A DNA stretch of 64,000 bases from JAZKFT01 sp963845495 (GCA_963845495.1 CAWJTH010000039.1:1-64000), one strand, 5' to 3'. Shown: positions 35,460 to 44,522, counted from the first letter of the stretch. A program made the numbers and translations. Notes: generated by a model not told the origin, from the letters alone.

Positions 35460-37436
35460 ATGAGTACAGAAAATTACGAGCAAGAAAAACAACAAGGCAG
35501 CTATGGCGCCGACAGCATCCAAGTTTTAGAAGGTTTAGAAGCGGTTCGTAAACGCCCCGCTATGTACATTGGCGATGTTGGCACAAAGGGCCTGCATCAT
35601 CTGGTATATGAGGTGGTGGATAATTCAATTGACGAGGCTTTGGCCGGATGGTGCAAAAACATCCAAGTTGTCATCAACGAAGACAATTCAATAACTGTTA
35701 CGGATGATGGCCGCGGTATTCCAACGGGCATTATGACCAAGGAAAACCGTAGCGCCCTGGAAGTGGTGATGACGGTTTTACACGCTGGCGGTAAGTTTGA
35801 TAAAAATACGTATAAGGTTTCAGGTGGATTGCACGGTGTGGGTGTAAGTTGCGTAAATGCACTAAGCTCAACCTTGCACGTAACCGTTCGCCGCGATGGT
35901 AAGAAATTTGAACAAACGTACCACGAGGGCAAACCCGAGTATGCCGTCCGCATTATTGGCGATTCCACAGATAATGGTACTTCTATCCAATTTTGGCCCG
36001 ACAGCACCATTTTCCAAAACGTTGTTTACAACCGAGAAATACTAGAAGGCCGCTTACGTGAACTTTCTTATTTAAACAGGGGCATCCGCATCAGCTTAAC
36101 CGATCTTCGTGAATTGGATGAAGAAGGCAAAGCATTTTCTGAAGATTTTTATAGCCAAGGTGGTATTGTAGAATTTGTGGAAATGCTTGATAACGGTGCC
36201 AACCGTAAGGCATTGCTGCCAACTACCATTTACTGCGAAGGCCGCGATGAAAAAACAAATGTGGCGGTAGAAGTTGCGTTGAGTTATACCACCAGTTACA
36301 GCGAACATATTTTTAGTTACGTAAATAATATTAATACCATTGAAGGCGGTACGCACGTTACCGGTTTCCGCCGTGCCATCACCCGTATTTTTAAAAATTA
36401 TGGTGATAAAGAAAACATGTTCGAAAAGGCCAAGGTTGAAATTGAAGGCGATGATTTTCGCGAAGGATTGAGCGCTATTATTTCGGTAAAAGTGCCTGAA
36501 CCGCAATTTGAAGGACAAACAAAAACAAAACTCGGTAACAGCGATGTAAGCGGCGTAGTAGAAACAACCCTTGGCAAAGCATTGGAAATATATTTGGAAG
36601 AAAACCCGCGTGAAGCTAAAACCATTATCCAAAAAGTTATTTTGGCAGCACAGGCAAGGGCCGCAGCCAAAAAAGCACGGGATATGGTGCAGCGCAAAAG
36701 TGTTTTAAGCGGCGGCGGACTGCCAGGTAAATTGGCTGATTGCAGCGAAAAAGATCCTGTTAAATGTGAATTGTTTTTAGTCGAAGGAGATTCGGCTGGC
36801 GGAACAGCAAAACAAGGCCGTAACCGAAGCTATCAAGCTATTTTGCCGTTGCGTGGTAAAATCTTGAACGTGGAAAAAGCCATGGAACACAAGATTTACG
36901 ACAGCGAGGAAATCCGTAATATTTTTACCGCCCTTGGCGTAAAAATTGGTACGCCGGAAGACCCAAAAGCATTGGATATTTCTAAATTGCGCTATCACAA
37001 ACTCATCATTATGACCGATGCGGATGTGGATGGAAGCCACATTGCGACATTGATTTTGACTTTTGTTTTCCGTTACATGAAAGGCCTCGTTGAAAACGGT
37101 TACGTTTATATTGCGCAACCACCTTTGTATTTGGTAAAAAAAGGCAAAGAAGCTCATTATGCCTGGAGCGAAACCCAGCGTAAAGATTGGGTGGAAAAAT
37201 TGGCCAACGGCCGTGAAGACAGTGTTAGCATACAACGTTATAAAGGTTTGGGAGAAATGAATGCCGAACAATTGCGTGATACCACCATGAACCCTGACTT
37301 TAGGACATTGAAACAAGTAACCATTGAGAGCGCCGCTGAAGCCGACCGTGTTTTTAGCATGTTGATGGGCGATGAAGTTCCACCACGCCGCGAGTTTATT
37401 GAGACCCATGCCAAGTATGCAAAAATTGATGTTTAA
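35460..37436 (+). CDS. gyrB: DNA gyrase subunit B
   Basis: 658 residues, typical of Bacteroidota GyrB. The GHKL ATPase domain starts near residue 20 (VLEGLEAVRKRPAMYIGDVG; DNSIDEALAG; DDGRGIP; GGLHGVGVSCVNALS). The Toprim domain is about 440-560 (LFLVEGDSAGGTAKQGR with the catalytic Glu, IIMTDADVDGSHI with DxD), and the C-terminal tail is KGLGEMNAEQL. It supplies ATPase and Toprim functions of the supercoiling enzyme with GyrA, which is not in the window. Confidence 0.97.
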   Translation: MSTENYEQEKQQGSYGADSIQVLEGLEAVRKRPAMYIGDVGTKGLHHLVYEVVDNSIDEALAGWCKNIQVVINEDNSITVTDDGRGIPTGIMTKENRSALEVVMTVLHAGGKFDKNTYKVSGGLHGVGVSCVNALSSTLHVTVRRDGKKFEQTYHEGKPEYAVRIIGDSTDNGTSIQFWPDSTIFQNVVYNREILEGRLRELSYLNRGIRISLTDLRELDEEGKAFSEDFYSQGGIVEFVEMLDNGANRKALLPTTIYCEGRDEKTNVAVEVALSYTTSYSEHIFSYVNNINTIEGGTHVTGFRRAITRIFKNYGDKENMFEKAKVEIEGDDFREGLSAIISVKVPEPQFEGQTKTKLGNSDVSGVVETTLGKALEIYLEENPREAKTIIQKVILAAQARAAAKKARDMVQRKSVLSGGGLPGKLADCSEKDPVKCELFLVEGDSAGGTAKQGRNRSYQAILPLRGKILNVEKAMEHKIYDSEEIRNIFTALGVKIGTPEDPKALDISKLRYHKLIIMTDADVDGSHIATLILTFVFRYMKGLVENGYVYIAQPPLYLVKKGKEAHYAWSETQRKDWVEKLANGREDSVSIQRYKGLGEMNAEQLRDTTMNPDFRTLKQVTIESAAEADRVFSMLMGDEVPPRREFIETHAKYAKIDV

Positions 37437-37493
37437 TTAATTGAATGCAAGGGACAAACCTCGATGTTTCAACTGATTTTTTATAACCCAACT

Positions 37494-37523
37494 AAAAGGT
37501 TCCAATTATTTGGAGCCTTTTTT
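37494..37523 (+). terminator. terminator after gyrB
   Basis: Arms AAAAGGTTCCA and TGGAGCCTTTT with one G-U pair and a 6-8 base loop, followed by further T, about 58 bp after the gyrB stop. Confidence 0.75.
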
Positions 37524-37907
37524 GTTTCGTAATTAATCGCCTATCACTTTCAATTAAATAAAAAGAATGAGCGCTTTTATTGCTTTATCTAAAGGGCTGT
37601 TTAAGATTTAAATCCTAAAATTTATTTACAAGAAGGGTTTATCAGCAAGTAAATAAGTTCTAAATACCTGGTTATAAATTAATTTTCGATTTGAATTATT
37701 CGCATAAAAAAGGGAGATAAAACTAATTATCGATGGTTTTAGATAAAAAAATGCATTACTAGCCATTAATATTGTAAATTTTTACCCTTAACTGCAAGAT
37801 TTATCCACACTTGAGTTTTATGTGAAAAGGTTTTCCTTACCTTTCACTTTCTAGGGCGGCAATGTTCGATTGCCGTCGTTCTCAAAATAAAAAATAAACA
37901 AAACAAC
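37524..37907 (+). promoter_or_regulatory. 384-bp intergenic region with candidate promoter and leader hairpin
   Basis: Mostly AT-rich without ORFs. TTG (37811-37813) and TACCTTTC (37838-37845) make a weak promoter match with a long spacing of 24. A small hairpin CGGCAAT/ATTGCCG (37857-37863, 37869-37875) lies in the resulting leader, about 33 bp before the gene at 37908. I see nothing else. Confidence 0.35.
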
Positions 37908-38186
37908 ATGGAAAAGAAAAAGGCTGATTCAGAAAAAAAGGCGCCTGCTGAAAAAAAGAAGGCGACCGAAAAAACAACAGTTGACACCGACAAAATGATT
38001 AAAGCTTACTGCCTAAAAACAAAGGAAAAAAATGTTCCGATGCATGATGCGGTAGTAACCAAAACTGCAAAAGGAGGCTACATGGCTACCGGCAACGACG
38101 GTAAAGGCAACAAAATGGCCGCCATTATGGGTGAAGCAAAAGCATTGCAGGCTATTAAAGATGGTGTTGCAACCAAAGGTTTTTAA
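37908..38186 (+). CDS. small basic protein, distantly DUF5679-like
   Basis: 92 residues. The first 28 are almost all Lys, Glu and Ala (MEKKKADSEKKAPAEKKKAT). The rest (IKAYCLKTKEKNVPMHDAVV, GGYMATGNDGKGNKMAAIMG) is similar in layout to the DUF5679 zinc-ribbon family (AYCVKCKKKVEM..A), but the metal-binding cysteines are replaced: the CxxC is CLKT and the second CPxC pair is gone. If the relation holds, it has lost zinc binding. The charged tail suggests nucleic-acid or protein binding; that is a guess. It has its own promoter region and terminator. Confidence 0.55.
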   Translation: MEKKKADSEKKAPAEKKKATEKTTVDTDKMIKAYCLKTKEKNVPMHDAVVTKTAKGGYMATGNDGKGNKMAAIMGEAKALQAIKDGVATKGF

Positions 38187-38204
38187 GTTTTTTCTTGCCA
38201 TTAA

Positions 38205-38244
38205 AAAAAGCCTCCGCAATAATTAAATATTACGGAGGCTTTTT
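38205..38244. terminator. hairpin terminator after the small basic gene
   Basis: Arms AAAAAGCCTCCGCAATA and TATTACGGAGGCTTTTT with one mismatch and a 6-base loop, ending in a T run. Works for the gene at 37908 and, through its A run, for the convergent ferritin-like gene. Confidence 0.85.
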
Positions 38245-38302
38245 AATACCACCCTATTTTACAATTGAAATTATTGTGATTTAATCCAACCGTTTCAATT
38301 TA

Positions 38303-39127
38303 TTAAACTACACCAAATGGCTTTACAATAGCCAATACTGCCGCTGCTGTTAATGGTTCGTCAAATGCTTCGCTAGCATTTGCAGCCGAAATACTAGTGC
38401 CATTAATATTGGTAATGGTAAAACCAGCTTGTGTTACATTGTCTTCACCAGCATAACTTGCGGCTACACCGGCTACGGTTGGAACCGCATTGGTAATCCA
38501 AGATTTAATGGTTGCATCACCCGTTGCTTTGCGACGAATAGTACGGATATGCGAAGCATGTCTTGCTTCAACTGAATGGATATTTAATGCCGCTGTTAAA
38601 TAGGCACCACCTTTTACAATTTCCGCAGCACGGCCCTTATATGCACGAACACCGGTATCTTCAAACGTTTGTGCTACTGCCAAAAATGTGGCATAATTGG
38701 TCATTACATCAGAAAAAGTGCCACCTGCCGTAAAATCAAATGTAGGAACGGCTGGGATGGTTGCCCCAAGTGTAGTAAGTGTCGACTTTAAAAATGCTAC
38801 GTGTGCATTTTCATGATCGCGGATAGTTGTTATCGCGGCCACATCTCCAGAGGCAATTAATCCCGATTTTGCTACGCCTGCGGTATAAAATGCAGCTTCT
38901 AAATATTCAAGTTTCAATGCGTAAGTCAACACATCGATAGTTACAGAACTGGTTGGTTGGCCATAAGCTTTTGATAACATGGAACCCAACGCAAATGGCA
39001 CAGCAGCCAACGCAATCCTACCCCCAATTTTGCTAAACTGTTGCATAGCTTGGCGGCGGGTATCCAAACGGCCGTATATTTCTGGATCTACATTTTCCAG
39101 CTCGTTGAAAATATTTTGTAAGTTCAT
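38303..39127 (-). CDS. ferritin-like (Ferritin_2) protein with Tat-type signal
   Basis: 274 residues. An N-terminal twin-arginine-like segment (DTRRQAMQQFSKIGGRIALA) suggests Tat export. The Ferritin_2 four-helix domain follows with metal-ligand motifs LKLEYLEAAFY, RDHENAHVAFL, FEDTGVRAYKG and HSVEARHASHI, so a di-metal site is likely. The function in Bacteroidota is not established; a role in handling oxidative or metal stress outside the cytoplasm is plausible. It is 12 bp downstream of a paralogue, in one operon. Confidence 0.8.
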   Translation of the reverse strand: MNLQNIFNELENVDPEIYGRLDTRRQAMQQFSKIGGRIALAAVPFALGSMLSKAYGQPTSSVTIDVLTYALKLEYLEAAFYTAGVAKSGLIASGDVAAITTIRDHENAHVAFLKSTLTTLGATIPAVPTFDFTAGGTFSDVMTNYATFLAVAQTFEDTGVRAYKGRAAEIVKGGAYLTAALNIHSVEARHASHIRTIRRKATGDATIKSWITNAVPTVAGVAASYAGEDNVTQAGFTITNINGTSISAANASEAFDEPLTAAAVLAIVKPFGVV

Positions 39128-39139
39128 AATTTAAAGATT

Positions 39140-39844
39140 TTAAGAAGGTAATTGACTTGCGTCGATTTTAGTTGTTACATAAGCGCCTGCTATGCTTAAC
39201 ACCTGCGTAGGTGTACGGCTCATTTCCAATCCATTTGATGCGGCTACAACATCAGTTCCTGCAAAACTGTTATAGGTAATCAGGTCGCGGATATAAGCCG
39301 CATGCCTAGCTTCAACCGATACAATTTTACCTGCTAAAACCAAATAATCAGCAGTTGTGATTAAGCTACCAGCACCATTATAAGCCGAAACACCAAGATC
39401 TTCAAAAGCCATGGCTGTACCTAAAACCGAAGTGCGACTAGTAAAATCAATAGTAGAAAAATTTACGGTCAAACCTGCTATGGCACTTGATCCTAGCGCA
39501 TTTTTAAAGAACTCACGGTGAGCAATTTCGTGGTTCATTATGTCTGTAAGGCCACTTTTTTCATCGGTGGTCATGCCTGAATAAGGAGTTGCAATAACTT
39601 GGGTATAAAAGGCAGCTTCTAATTGCTCAAGTGCATAAGCATAATTTAAAATGCCAATATCTCCGCTTCCTAAACTTACACTTGTGGTAGTTGAACTTCC
39701 TGAGTCACTTTTATGACATGCAGCAGCTATTGAAACAAAGGCGGCAGAAGCGCCGAAAATTTTAAATAATTTTCTTCTTTGCTGACCAACTACTGACAAC
39801 TGATCAGTGCCGGTTACTGGTGGGGAAAATGTTTCTTTTTCCAT
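39140..39844 (-). CDS. ferritin-like (Ferritin_2) protein, Tat lipoprotein
   Basis: 234 residues. The N-terminus has QRRKLFKIFGASAAFVSIAA followed by Cys, so a twin-arginine signal ends in a lipobox and the protein is probably a Tat-exported lipoprotein. The Ferritin_2 domain shows YALEQLEAAFYTQVI, MNHEIAHREFFKNAL, AFEDLGVSAYNG and VSVEARHAAYIRDL, matching the paralogue downstream. Both glutamates and His of the metal site are present. The two are likely to be partners in a heteromer or successive duplicates. Confidence 0.8.
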   Translation of the reverse strand: MEKETFSPPVTGTDQLSVVGQQRRKLFKIFGASAAFVSIAAACHKSDSGSSTTTSVSLGSGDIGILNYAYALEQLEAAFYTQVIATPYSGMTTDEKSGLTDIMNHEIAHREFFKNALGSSAIAGLTVNFSTIDFTSRTSVLGTAMAFEDLGVSAYNGAGSLITTADYLVLAGKIVSVEARHAAYIRDLITYNSFAGTDVVAASNGLEMSRTPTQVLSIAGAYVTTKIDASQLPS

Positions 39845-40610
39845 AAAATAAAATGTTTACTTGTGAATAATAGTGAATAAAAAAATTCTTATTTGTAAAC
39901 ACCTACGGAAGAAAAGGAGGAAAAGGTTTTAAAAAAAAATAAAAAAACATTTATTCTTTTTATTGTTAATTGGCACGGAATTTTAAAGTAATTGTGGTTT
40001 TGTAATAAATGGGGAATTTATTATCATTAAAATAGTTTTTATACTATTTAATTTTAACAAATAAGAATTAGATTATTTATTTGACACTATGTTGGTAAAA
40101 GCTAACAAATAATGTTATTCCATAAATTTTATCGATATTAAAAAATTAAAATGTCTTTTTTATTTTTTAGATTAAAAAAATAAAAAATACCAAGTGTTTA
40201 TTAAATAGCGTACAACTAATTAATTTAAGTTAGTTATGTGCTTAAAATAACGTTCAAAATAAAATCTGAAAATCGAATTTATCATATTAAACACATAGGC
40301 ACATAGGTTTGGGTTAAATATTTATTTTTGCTTACGGATGAAGTTTCAAACATAGGAAATACTAGATGGGAAGCTTCGCTTCCTACTATGCCACCTTGCA
40401 AACAGCCGTTTAAAATGGCCTGTCAAATTATCCTATGTTGCTATGTGTTAAAAAAATATTGCATACTTATACAATTCCAAAATAACAATTTGGGTTAATT
40501 AATGAAAACATAAAATAAAGTAAAACTAATATTGATATTAAATTTCGTACTTATATCTAAAATACAAAACTGAGGTAGAAATAATTTATTATACCTTAAG
40601 AATAAATTTA
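39845..40610. other. 766-bp intergenic region with an octamer palindrome
   Basis: Very AT-rich, no plausible gene. It holds an inverted element: two ACATAGG units 8 bp apart (within 40288-40310) face CCTATGTTGCTATGTG on the right (40432-40450). Inside it is a hairpin GGAAGC/GCTTCC (40369-40382). Probably a mobile or terminator-like palindrome, related in style to the heptamer elements but with period 8. The promoter of the ferritin pair should lie in the first 150 bp of this gap. Confidence 0.45.
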
Positions 40611-43600
40611 TTAATTCGCAATTCCAGATTGTTTTACAAATTTAATCATCCTAGTTAAAAATAAATAAATAGCATTCATGTTATTCATTTTTTCGATAAT
40701 TAAAATCCCATTTTTACCAACCTGTTTTAATTTAGCGTTATTTACTTGTGTATTTATAAATTGCAATAATTTATTAAAAGTTTCACTTTGAAAATAGGGT
40801 GATTCGGGGTTGCTTACAAAGAAGCATTTTAATTGCGAATTACGCAACATCATTTTCTCGAAACCTAGTTCCACAGCCATTTTGCGGCACCTTACGGTAA
40901 TAAATAAATCTTCTACTTCGGGTGGCATTTTACCAAACCTGTCCACCATTTCATCATGAAAATTATCTAATTCTACATCGCTATCACAATTATCTAAACG
41001 GGTATATAAACTTAAACGTTCAGTAATATTTTCTACATAACTATCCGGAATTAATATTTCCAAATCGGTATCAATAGAACAATCTTTTACAAAATCATCT
41101 TGCTGCTGAATTTCTTCTTTAAATAAATCTTTAAATTGTTTACGCTTTAAATCTTTAATGGCTTCATCCAATATTTTTTGGTACATCTCGAAACCAATTT
41201 CAGCAATAAATCCGCTTTGTTCGCCGCCCAATAAATTACCGGCACCACGAATATCTAAATCTCGCATCGCAATTTGGAAACCACTTCCCAAGTCGCTAAA
41301 TTGTTCCAATGTGCTTAATCTTTTTCTGCTATCGGCAGGTAAAGTACTTAATGGCGGTGCCAATAAATAACAAAATGCCTTTCTGTTGCTTCGGCCAACA
41401 CGGCCACGCAATTGGTGCAAATCACTCAACCCAAATTGATGTGCATTGTTAATAATAATGGTGTTTACATTGGGGATATCGACACCACTTTCTACAATGT
41501 TGGTACAAACCAAAACATCGTATTTTTTATCCATAAAATCGAGGATGGTATCTTCCAGTTTATCGCCTTCCATTTGACCGTGGGCGAAAGCAATAGAAAG
41601 GTCAGGACATAAGCCTTGTATCAATCCTGTCATTTCGCGAAGACCGTTTACACGGTTGTGAATAAAGAAAACCTGGCCGCCACGTTCGGCTTCAAAATAA
41701 ATGGCGTCGCGGATAAATTCTTGGTTAAAAACCTGCACTTCGGTTTGCACGGGTTGCCTGTTTGGCGGCGGCGTATTAATGATGCTTAAATCTCTTGCTC
41801 CCATCAAACTAAATTGCAAAGTGCGTGGAATTGGCGTGGCGGTTAATGTGAGCGAATCGACCGTGGTACGCAAAACTTTTAATTTCTCTTTTGCGGCCAC
41901 ACCAAATTTCTGCTCTTCATCAATTACCATTAATCCCAAATCCTTAAACTTTACATCTTTACCCAAAATAGAATGTGTGCCAATTAAAATATCAACCGCT
42001 CCGCTTTCTACTTTTTTTAATGTTTCCTTTTTCTCTTTGGATGATTTAAAACGATTGATAAAATCTACTGTAACGGGAAAATCTTTCAGCCGGTCGCTAA
42101 AGTTTTTATAATGCTGATAAGCCAAAATGGTAGTCGGAACCAATATGGCGGCTTGCTTTCCATCAACACAAGTTTTGAAAGCAGCACGAATGGCCACTTC
42201 CGTTTTGCCAAAGCCCACATCGCCACAAACTAGGCGGTCCATTGGACTGTCTTTTTCCATGTCTTTCTTTACATCAGCCGCTGCTTTGGCTTGGTCGGGC
42301 GTGTCTTCGTAAATAAAACTGGCTTCCAATTCCATTTGCATGTAATTATCCGGACTATGCTGAAACCCTTTCTGGGCCTTGCGTTCAGCGTATAGCTTTA
42401 TTAAATCTTCGGCAATATCTTTAATTTGTTTGGTCGTCTTTTCTTTCAACTTGCTCCAAACTTCGCTGCCCAATTTGTTCATTTTGGGCACGCTTCCCTC
42501 CTTGCCAGTATATTTTGAAATTTTGTGCAGCGATGACAAATTCACGTACAACAAATCATTGTCTTTGTAGCGTAGGCGAACTGCTTCTTGCATTTTTCCA
42601 CCCACTTCTACCTTTTGTAGACCACTAAAAATACCAACACCATGGTCGATATGCGTTACATAATCGCCAACCGTTAAATCGCGAAGCGTTTTTAAAGTAA
42701 GCGCTTTATTCTTACTAAAAGCTTGTTTAACGCGGTATTTGTGGTATCGCTGAAATATTTGGTGGTCGGTATAACAAACGGCTTTTACATCCAAATCAAT
42801 AAAGCCGCCGTGGATGGCAATCGGAACAGGAACAAAGTTAATTTCCGTGTTCAAATCCCGAAAGATGGAATACAAACGCTCCAATTGCCGGGCTTGGTCG
42901 CTAAATAAGTAAATGGTAAAATTTTGGTTTTCCCAGTTTTTTAGATCGGCAATCAGCAAATTAAAATTGCGGTTGAAACTTGGTTGTGGTTTTGTGTTGA
43001 AACCGACCACGGACCATTGACGACGGACCCCAGTTGCATCGTCGTCTGTCGTCCGTCGTCCGTCGTCGTGCTTGTTAAAATGTAATGTATGCCTTTGAAA
43101 AACCTGCCTTCCTATTTCTTTCGGCTTTACAAAATCATCCCAAAGCACTTCATGTTTCGATAAAATTTCTTCGCCTTCCTCATCTGTTTTTACTTGCGCC
43201 TTGCTTCTTGATTCTTGTACCTTGTTTTCTTCTTGCAAAGCCATAAAAATCGATACATTATCTTCCTCAGCCTCTAAAATTTCTTTTACAAACTGCCAAT
43301 CGTTAAACCAAATTACCGTGTTGTCGGGCAAAAAATCCATCAATGAAACCTTTTCGCCGCTTACAAATTGGGTATCAACATTTGGGATGATGTTTACACT
43401 AAGCAAACGTTTTTCACTTAGTTGCGTTTCGGGGTCAAACAAGCGAATGCTATCCACTTCGTTGCCAAATAATTCTACCCGATATGGTTTTTCGTTGCCA
43501 AACGAATAGATATCCAAAATACCGCCGCGTAAAGCAAATTGGCCGGGCTCGTACACAAAGTCCGACCGAGTGAAACCCAGCATCACAAACAGTTCCAGCA

Positions 43601-44081
43601 ATCCGTTTACATCAATTGTTTCGGCTTGTTTAATGGAAATAGTATTGGCCGATAATTCTTTTGCCACCACTACTTTTTCAAATAAAGCCTCGGGATAGGT
43701 TATAATTAAATTATGGTTCGGCGAAGCCGCCAATTTGGTTAAACCTTCCGTTCGCAGCATTACGTGGCTGCTATTTAAAATGCGGTAATTTTTTTTGTTT
43801 TTGAAGGAAGACGGAAAATAAAAAAGATTCAATGCATTTTCCGTTAATGCTTCCAAAGTATTGTGGAAATAAGCGGCTTCTTCTTGGTCGTTCATTACAA
43901 CCAAATGCGTTAATTGCGAAGCACTTTTGTGTTGAAACAAAGCATTTACAATCCACTCTTTGCTGCTTCCATTTAATCCGTCCAAAAAAATCTGTTCGGG
44001 TTTGGCAAAAGAAAGCTTGTCCGCCAATTGAAAAATGCGGGGGTCTTTTAAATACAGTTCCTTCAGCGTATCAAGATTCAT
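40611..44081 (-). CDS. mfd: transcription-repair coupling factor Mfd, with an inserted repeat
   Basis: 1156 residues from the ATG at 44081 (MNLDTLKELYLKDPRIFQLA). An ATG at 44093 overlaps a -7 box and is less likely. Domains in order: UvrB-like module (about 20-330), the RNA-polymerase-interacting domain (VGDYVTHIDHGVGIFSGLQK), RecG-like translocase with Walker A (VCGDVGFGKTEVAIRAAF), DEEQKFG, TATPIPRTLQFS and HQLRGRVGRS, then a C-terminal TRCF domain. Mfd removes stalled polymerase and recruits UvrABC. Residues about 337-361 (HDDGRRTTDDDATGVRRQW) are foreign to the family and encoded by a heptamer palindrome at 43003-43069. Confidence 0.95.
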   Translation of the reverse strand: MNLDTLKELYLKDPRIFQLADKLSFAKPEQIFLDGLNGSSKEWIVNALFQHKSASQLTHLVVMNDQEEAAYFHNTLEALTENALNLFYFPSSFKNKKNYRILNSSHVMLRTEGLTKLAASPNHNLIITYPEALFEKVVVAKELSANTISIKQAETIDVNGLLELFVMLGFTRSDFVYEPGQFALRGGILDIYSFGNEKPYRVELFGNEVDSIRLFDPETQLSEKRLLSVNIIPNVDTQFVSGEKVSLMDFLPDNTVIWFNDWQFVKEILEAEEDNVSIFMALQEENKVQESRSKAQVKTDEEGEEILSKHEVLWDDFVKPKEIGRQVFQRHTLHFNKHDDGRRTTDDDATGVRRQWSVVGFNTKPQPSFNRNFNLLIADLKNWENQNFTIYLFSDQARQLERLYSIFRDLNTEINFVPVPIAIHGGFIDLDVKAVCYTDHQIFQRYHKYRVKQAFSKNKALTLKTLRDLTVGDYVTHIDHGVGIFSGLQKVEVGGKMQEAVRLRYKDNDLLYVNLSSLHKISKYTGKEGSVPKMNKLGSEVWSKLKEKTTKQIKDIAEDLIKLYAERKAQKGFQHSPDNYMQMELEASFIYEDTPDQAKAAADVKKDMEKDSPMDRLVCGDVGFGKTEVAIRAAFKTCVDGKQAAILVPTTILAYQHYKNFSDRLKDFPVTVDFINRFKSSKEKKETLKKVESGAVDILIGTHSILGKDVKFKDLGLMVIDEEQKFGVAAKEKLKVLRTTVDSLTLTATPIPRTLQFSLMGARDLSIINTPPPNRQPVQTEVQVFNQEFIRDAIYFEAERGGQVFFIHNRVNGLREMTGLIQGLCPDLSIAFAHGQMEGDKLEDTILDFMDKKYDVLVCTNIVESGVDIPNVNTIIINNAHQFGLSDLHQLRGRVGRSNRKAFCYLLAPPLSTLPADSRKRLSTLEQFSDLGSGFQIAMRDLDIRGAGNLLGGEQSGFIAEIGFEMYQKILDEAIKDLKRKQFKDLFKEEIQQQDDFVKDCSIDTDLEILIPDSYVENITERLSLYTRLDNCDSDVELDNFHDEMVDRFGKMPPEVEDLFITVRCRKMAVELGFEKMMLRNSQLKCFFVSNPESPYFQSETFNKLLQFINTQVNNAKLKQVGKNGILIIEKMNNMNAIYLFLTRMIKFVKQSGIAN
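43003..43069. repeat. heptamer-repeat palindrome I inside mfd
   Basis: In-frame inverted element. The left arm on plus has GACCACG, GACCATT, GACGACG and GACCCCA. The right arm (43037-43069), read on minus, has GACGACG twice, GACGACA and GACGACG. Taking the neighbouring codons into account the insert is about 26 codons, flanked on the coding strand by the similar words TTTAACA and TTCAACA. Confidence 0.75.
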
Positions 44082-44090
44082 TCGAGCCTG

Positions 44091-44098
44091 CAAATATA
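44091..44098 (-). promoter_or_regulatory. -7 box of mfd
   Basis: TATATTTG on the minus strand, an exact match, 9 bases before the ATG at 44081. It implies a very short leader and rules out the ATG at 44093 as start. No TTG at the usual spacing was seen. Confidence 0.5.
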
Positions 44099-44138
44099 GT
44101 TTACAGATAGCAATGACGGGCTTTCGTTGCGTTAAATA

Positions 44139-44166
44139 AAAATGTCCGGATTTTACCGGACATCTT
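44139..44166 (-). terminator. terminator of the His-rich peptide gene
   Basis: On minus: ATGTCCGG, a short loop, CCGGACAT and then a T-rich tail. It lies 29 bp after the stop of the 40-residue gene at 44195, which supports that gene being real. Confidence 0.75.
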
Positions 44167-44194
44167 TACTAATTTTAGGCAAGCAGTAAATTAT

Positions 44195-44317
44195 TTACAT
44201 TTTGTGGTGCATAGGGCGGTGATGCCTGTGGTGCCTACGATGGTGACGATGAGCTGGTTGGGCAAAAGATGCCACTGTGAAAAGTATGGCGACTACGGCC
44301 AAGATTGCTTTTTTCAT
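44195..44317 (-). CDS. secreted histidine-rich peptide (40 aa)
   Basis: A 40-residue open frame from the ATG at 44317. Residues 1-19 form a clear signal peptide (MKKAILAVVAILFTVASFA). The mature part of 21 residues is nearly all His and Arg: QPAHRHHRRHHRHHRPMHHK and a final Met. It would bind metals (Zn, Ni, Cu) in the periplasm or outside. It has its own terminator (44139-44166). Too short for homology-based naming; similar short His-rich secreted peptides exist in other bacteria, but I cannot assign this one. Confidence 0.65.
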   Translation of the reverse strand: MKKAILAVVAILFTVASFAQPAHRHHRRHHRHHRPMHHKM

Positions 44318-44514
44318 ATTTTAAAAATTTTTGAGGTGATGAAGATAAGGGCAAAGCCATTTGCTAACAAAAAAACATTTGTTGTTTAACCGTTGTTAAC
44401 CTTAAATTAAAAAAAATTATTGATAAAAAACTTAGGTCTTTACCATAGCCAATAATTTTTGAAACGAGAACAGAACTTATAGATTTTTGGAAACATGCCG
44501 TATTTAACATCCAT

Positions 44515-44522
44515 TACCTTTG
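44515..44522 (+). promoter_or_regulatory. -7 box of the DsbA-like gene
   Basis: TACCTTTG matches the consensus exactly. It ends 4 bases before the ATG at 44527, so transcription would start at or next to the start codon (leaderless). Confidence 0.5.
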
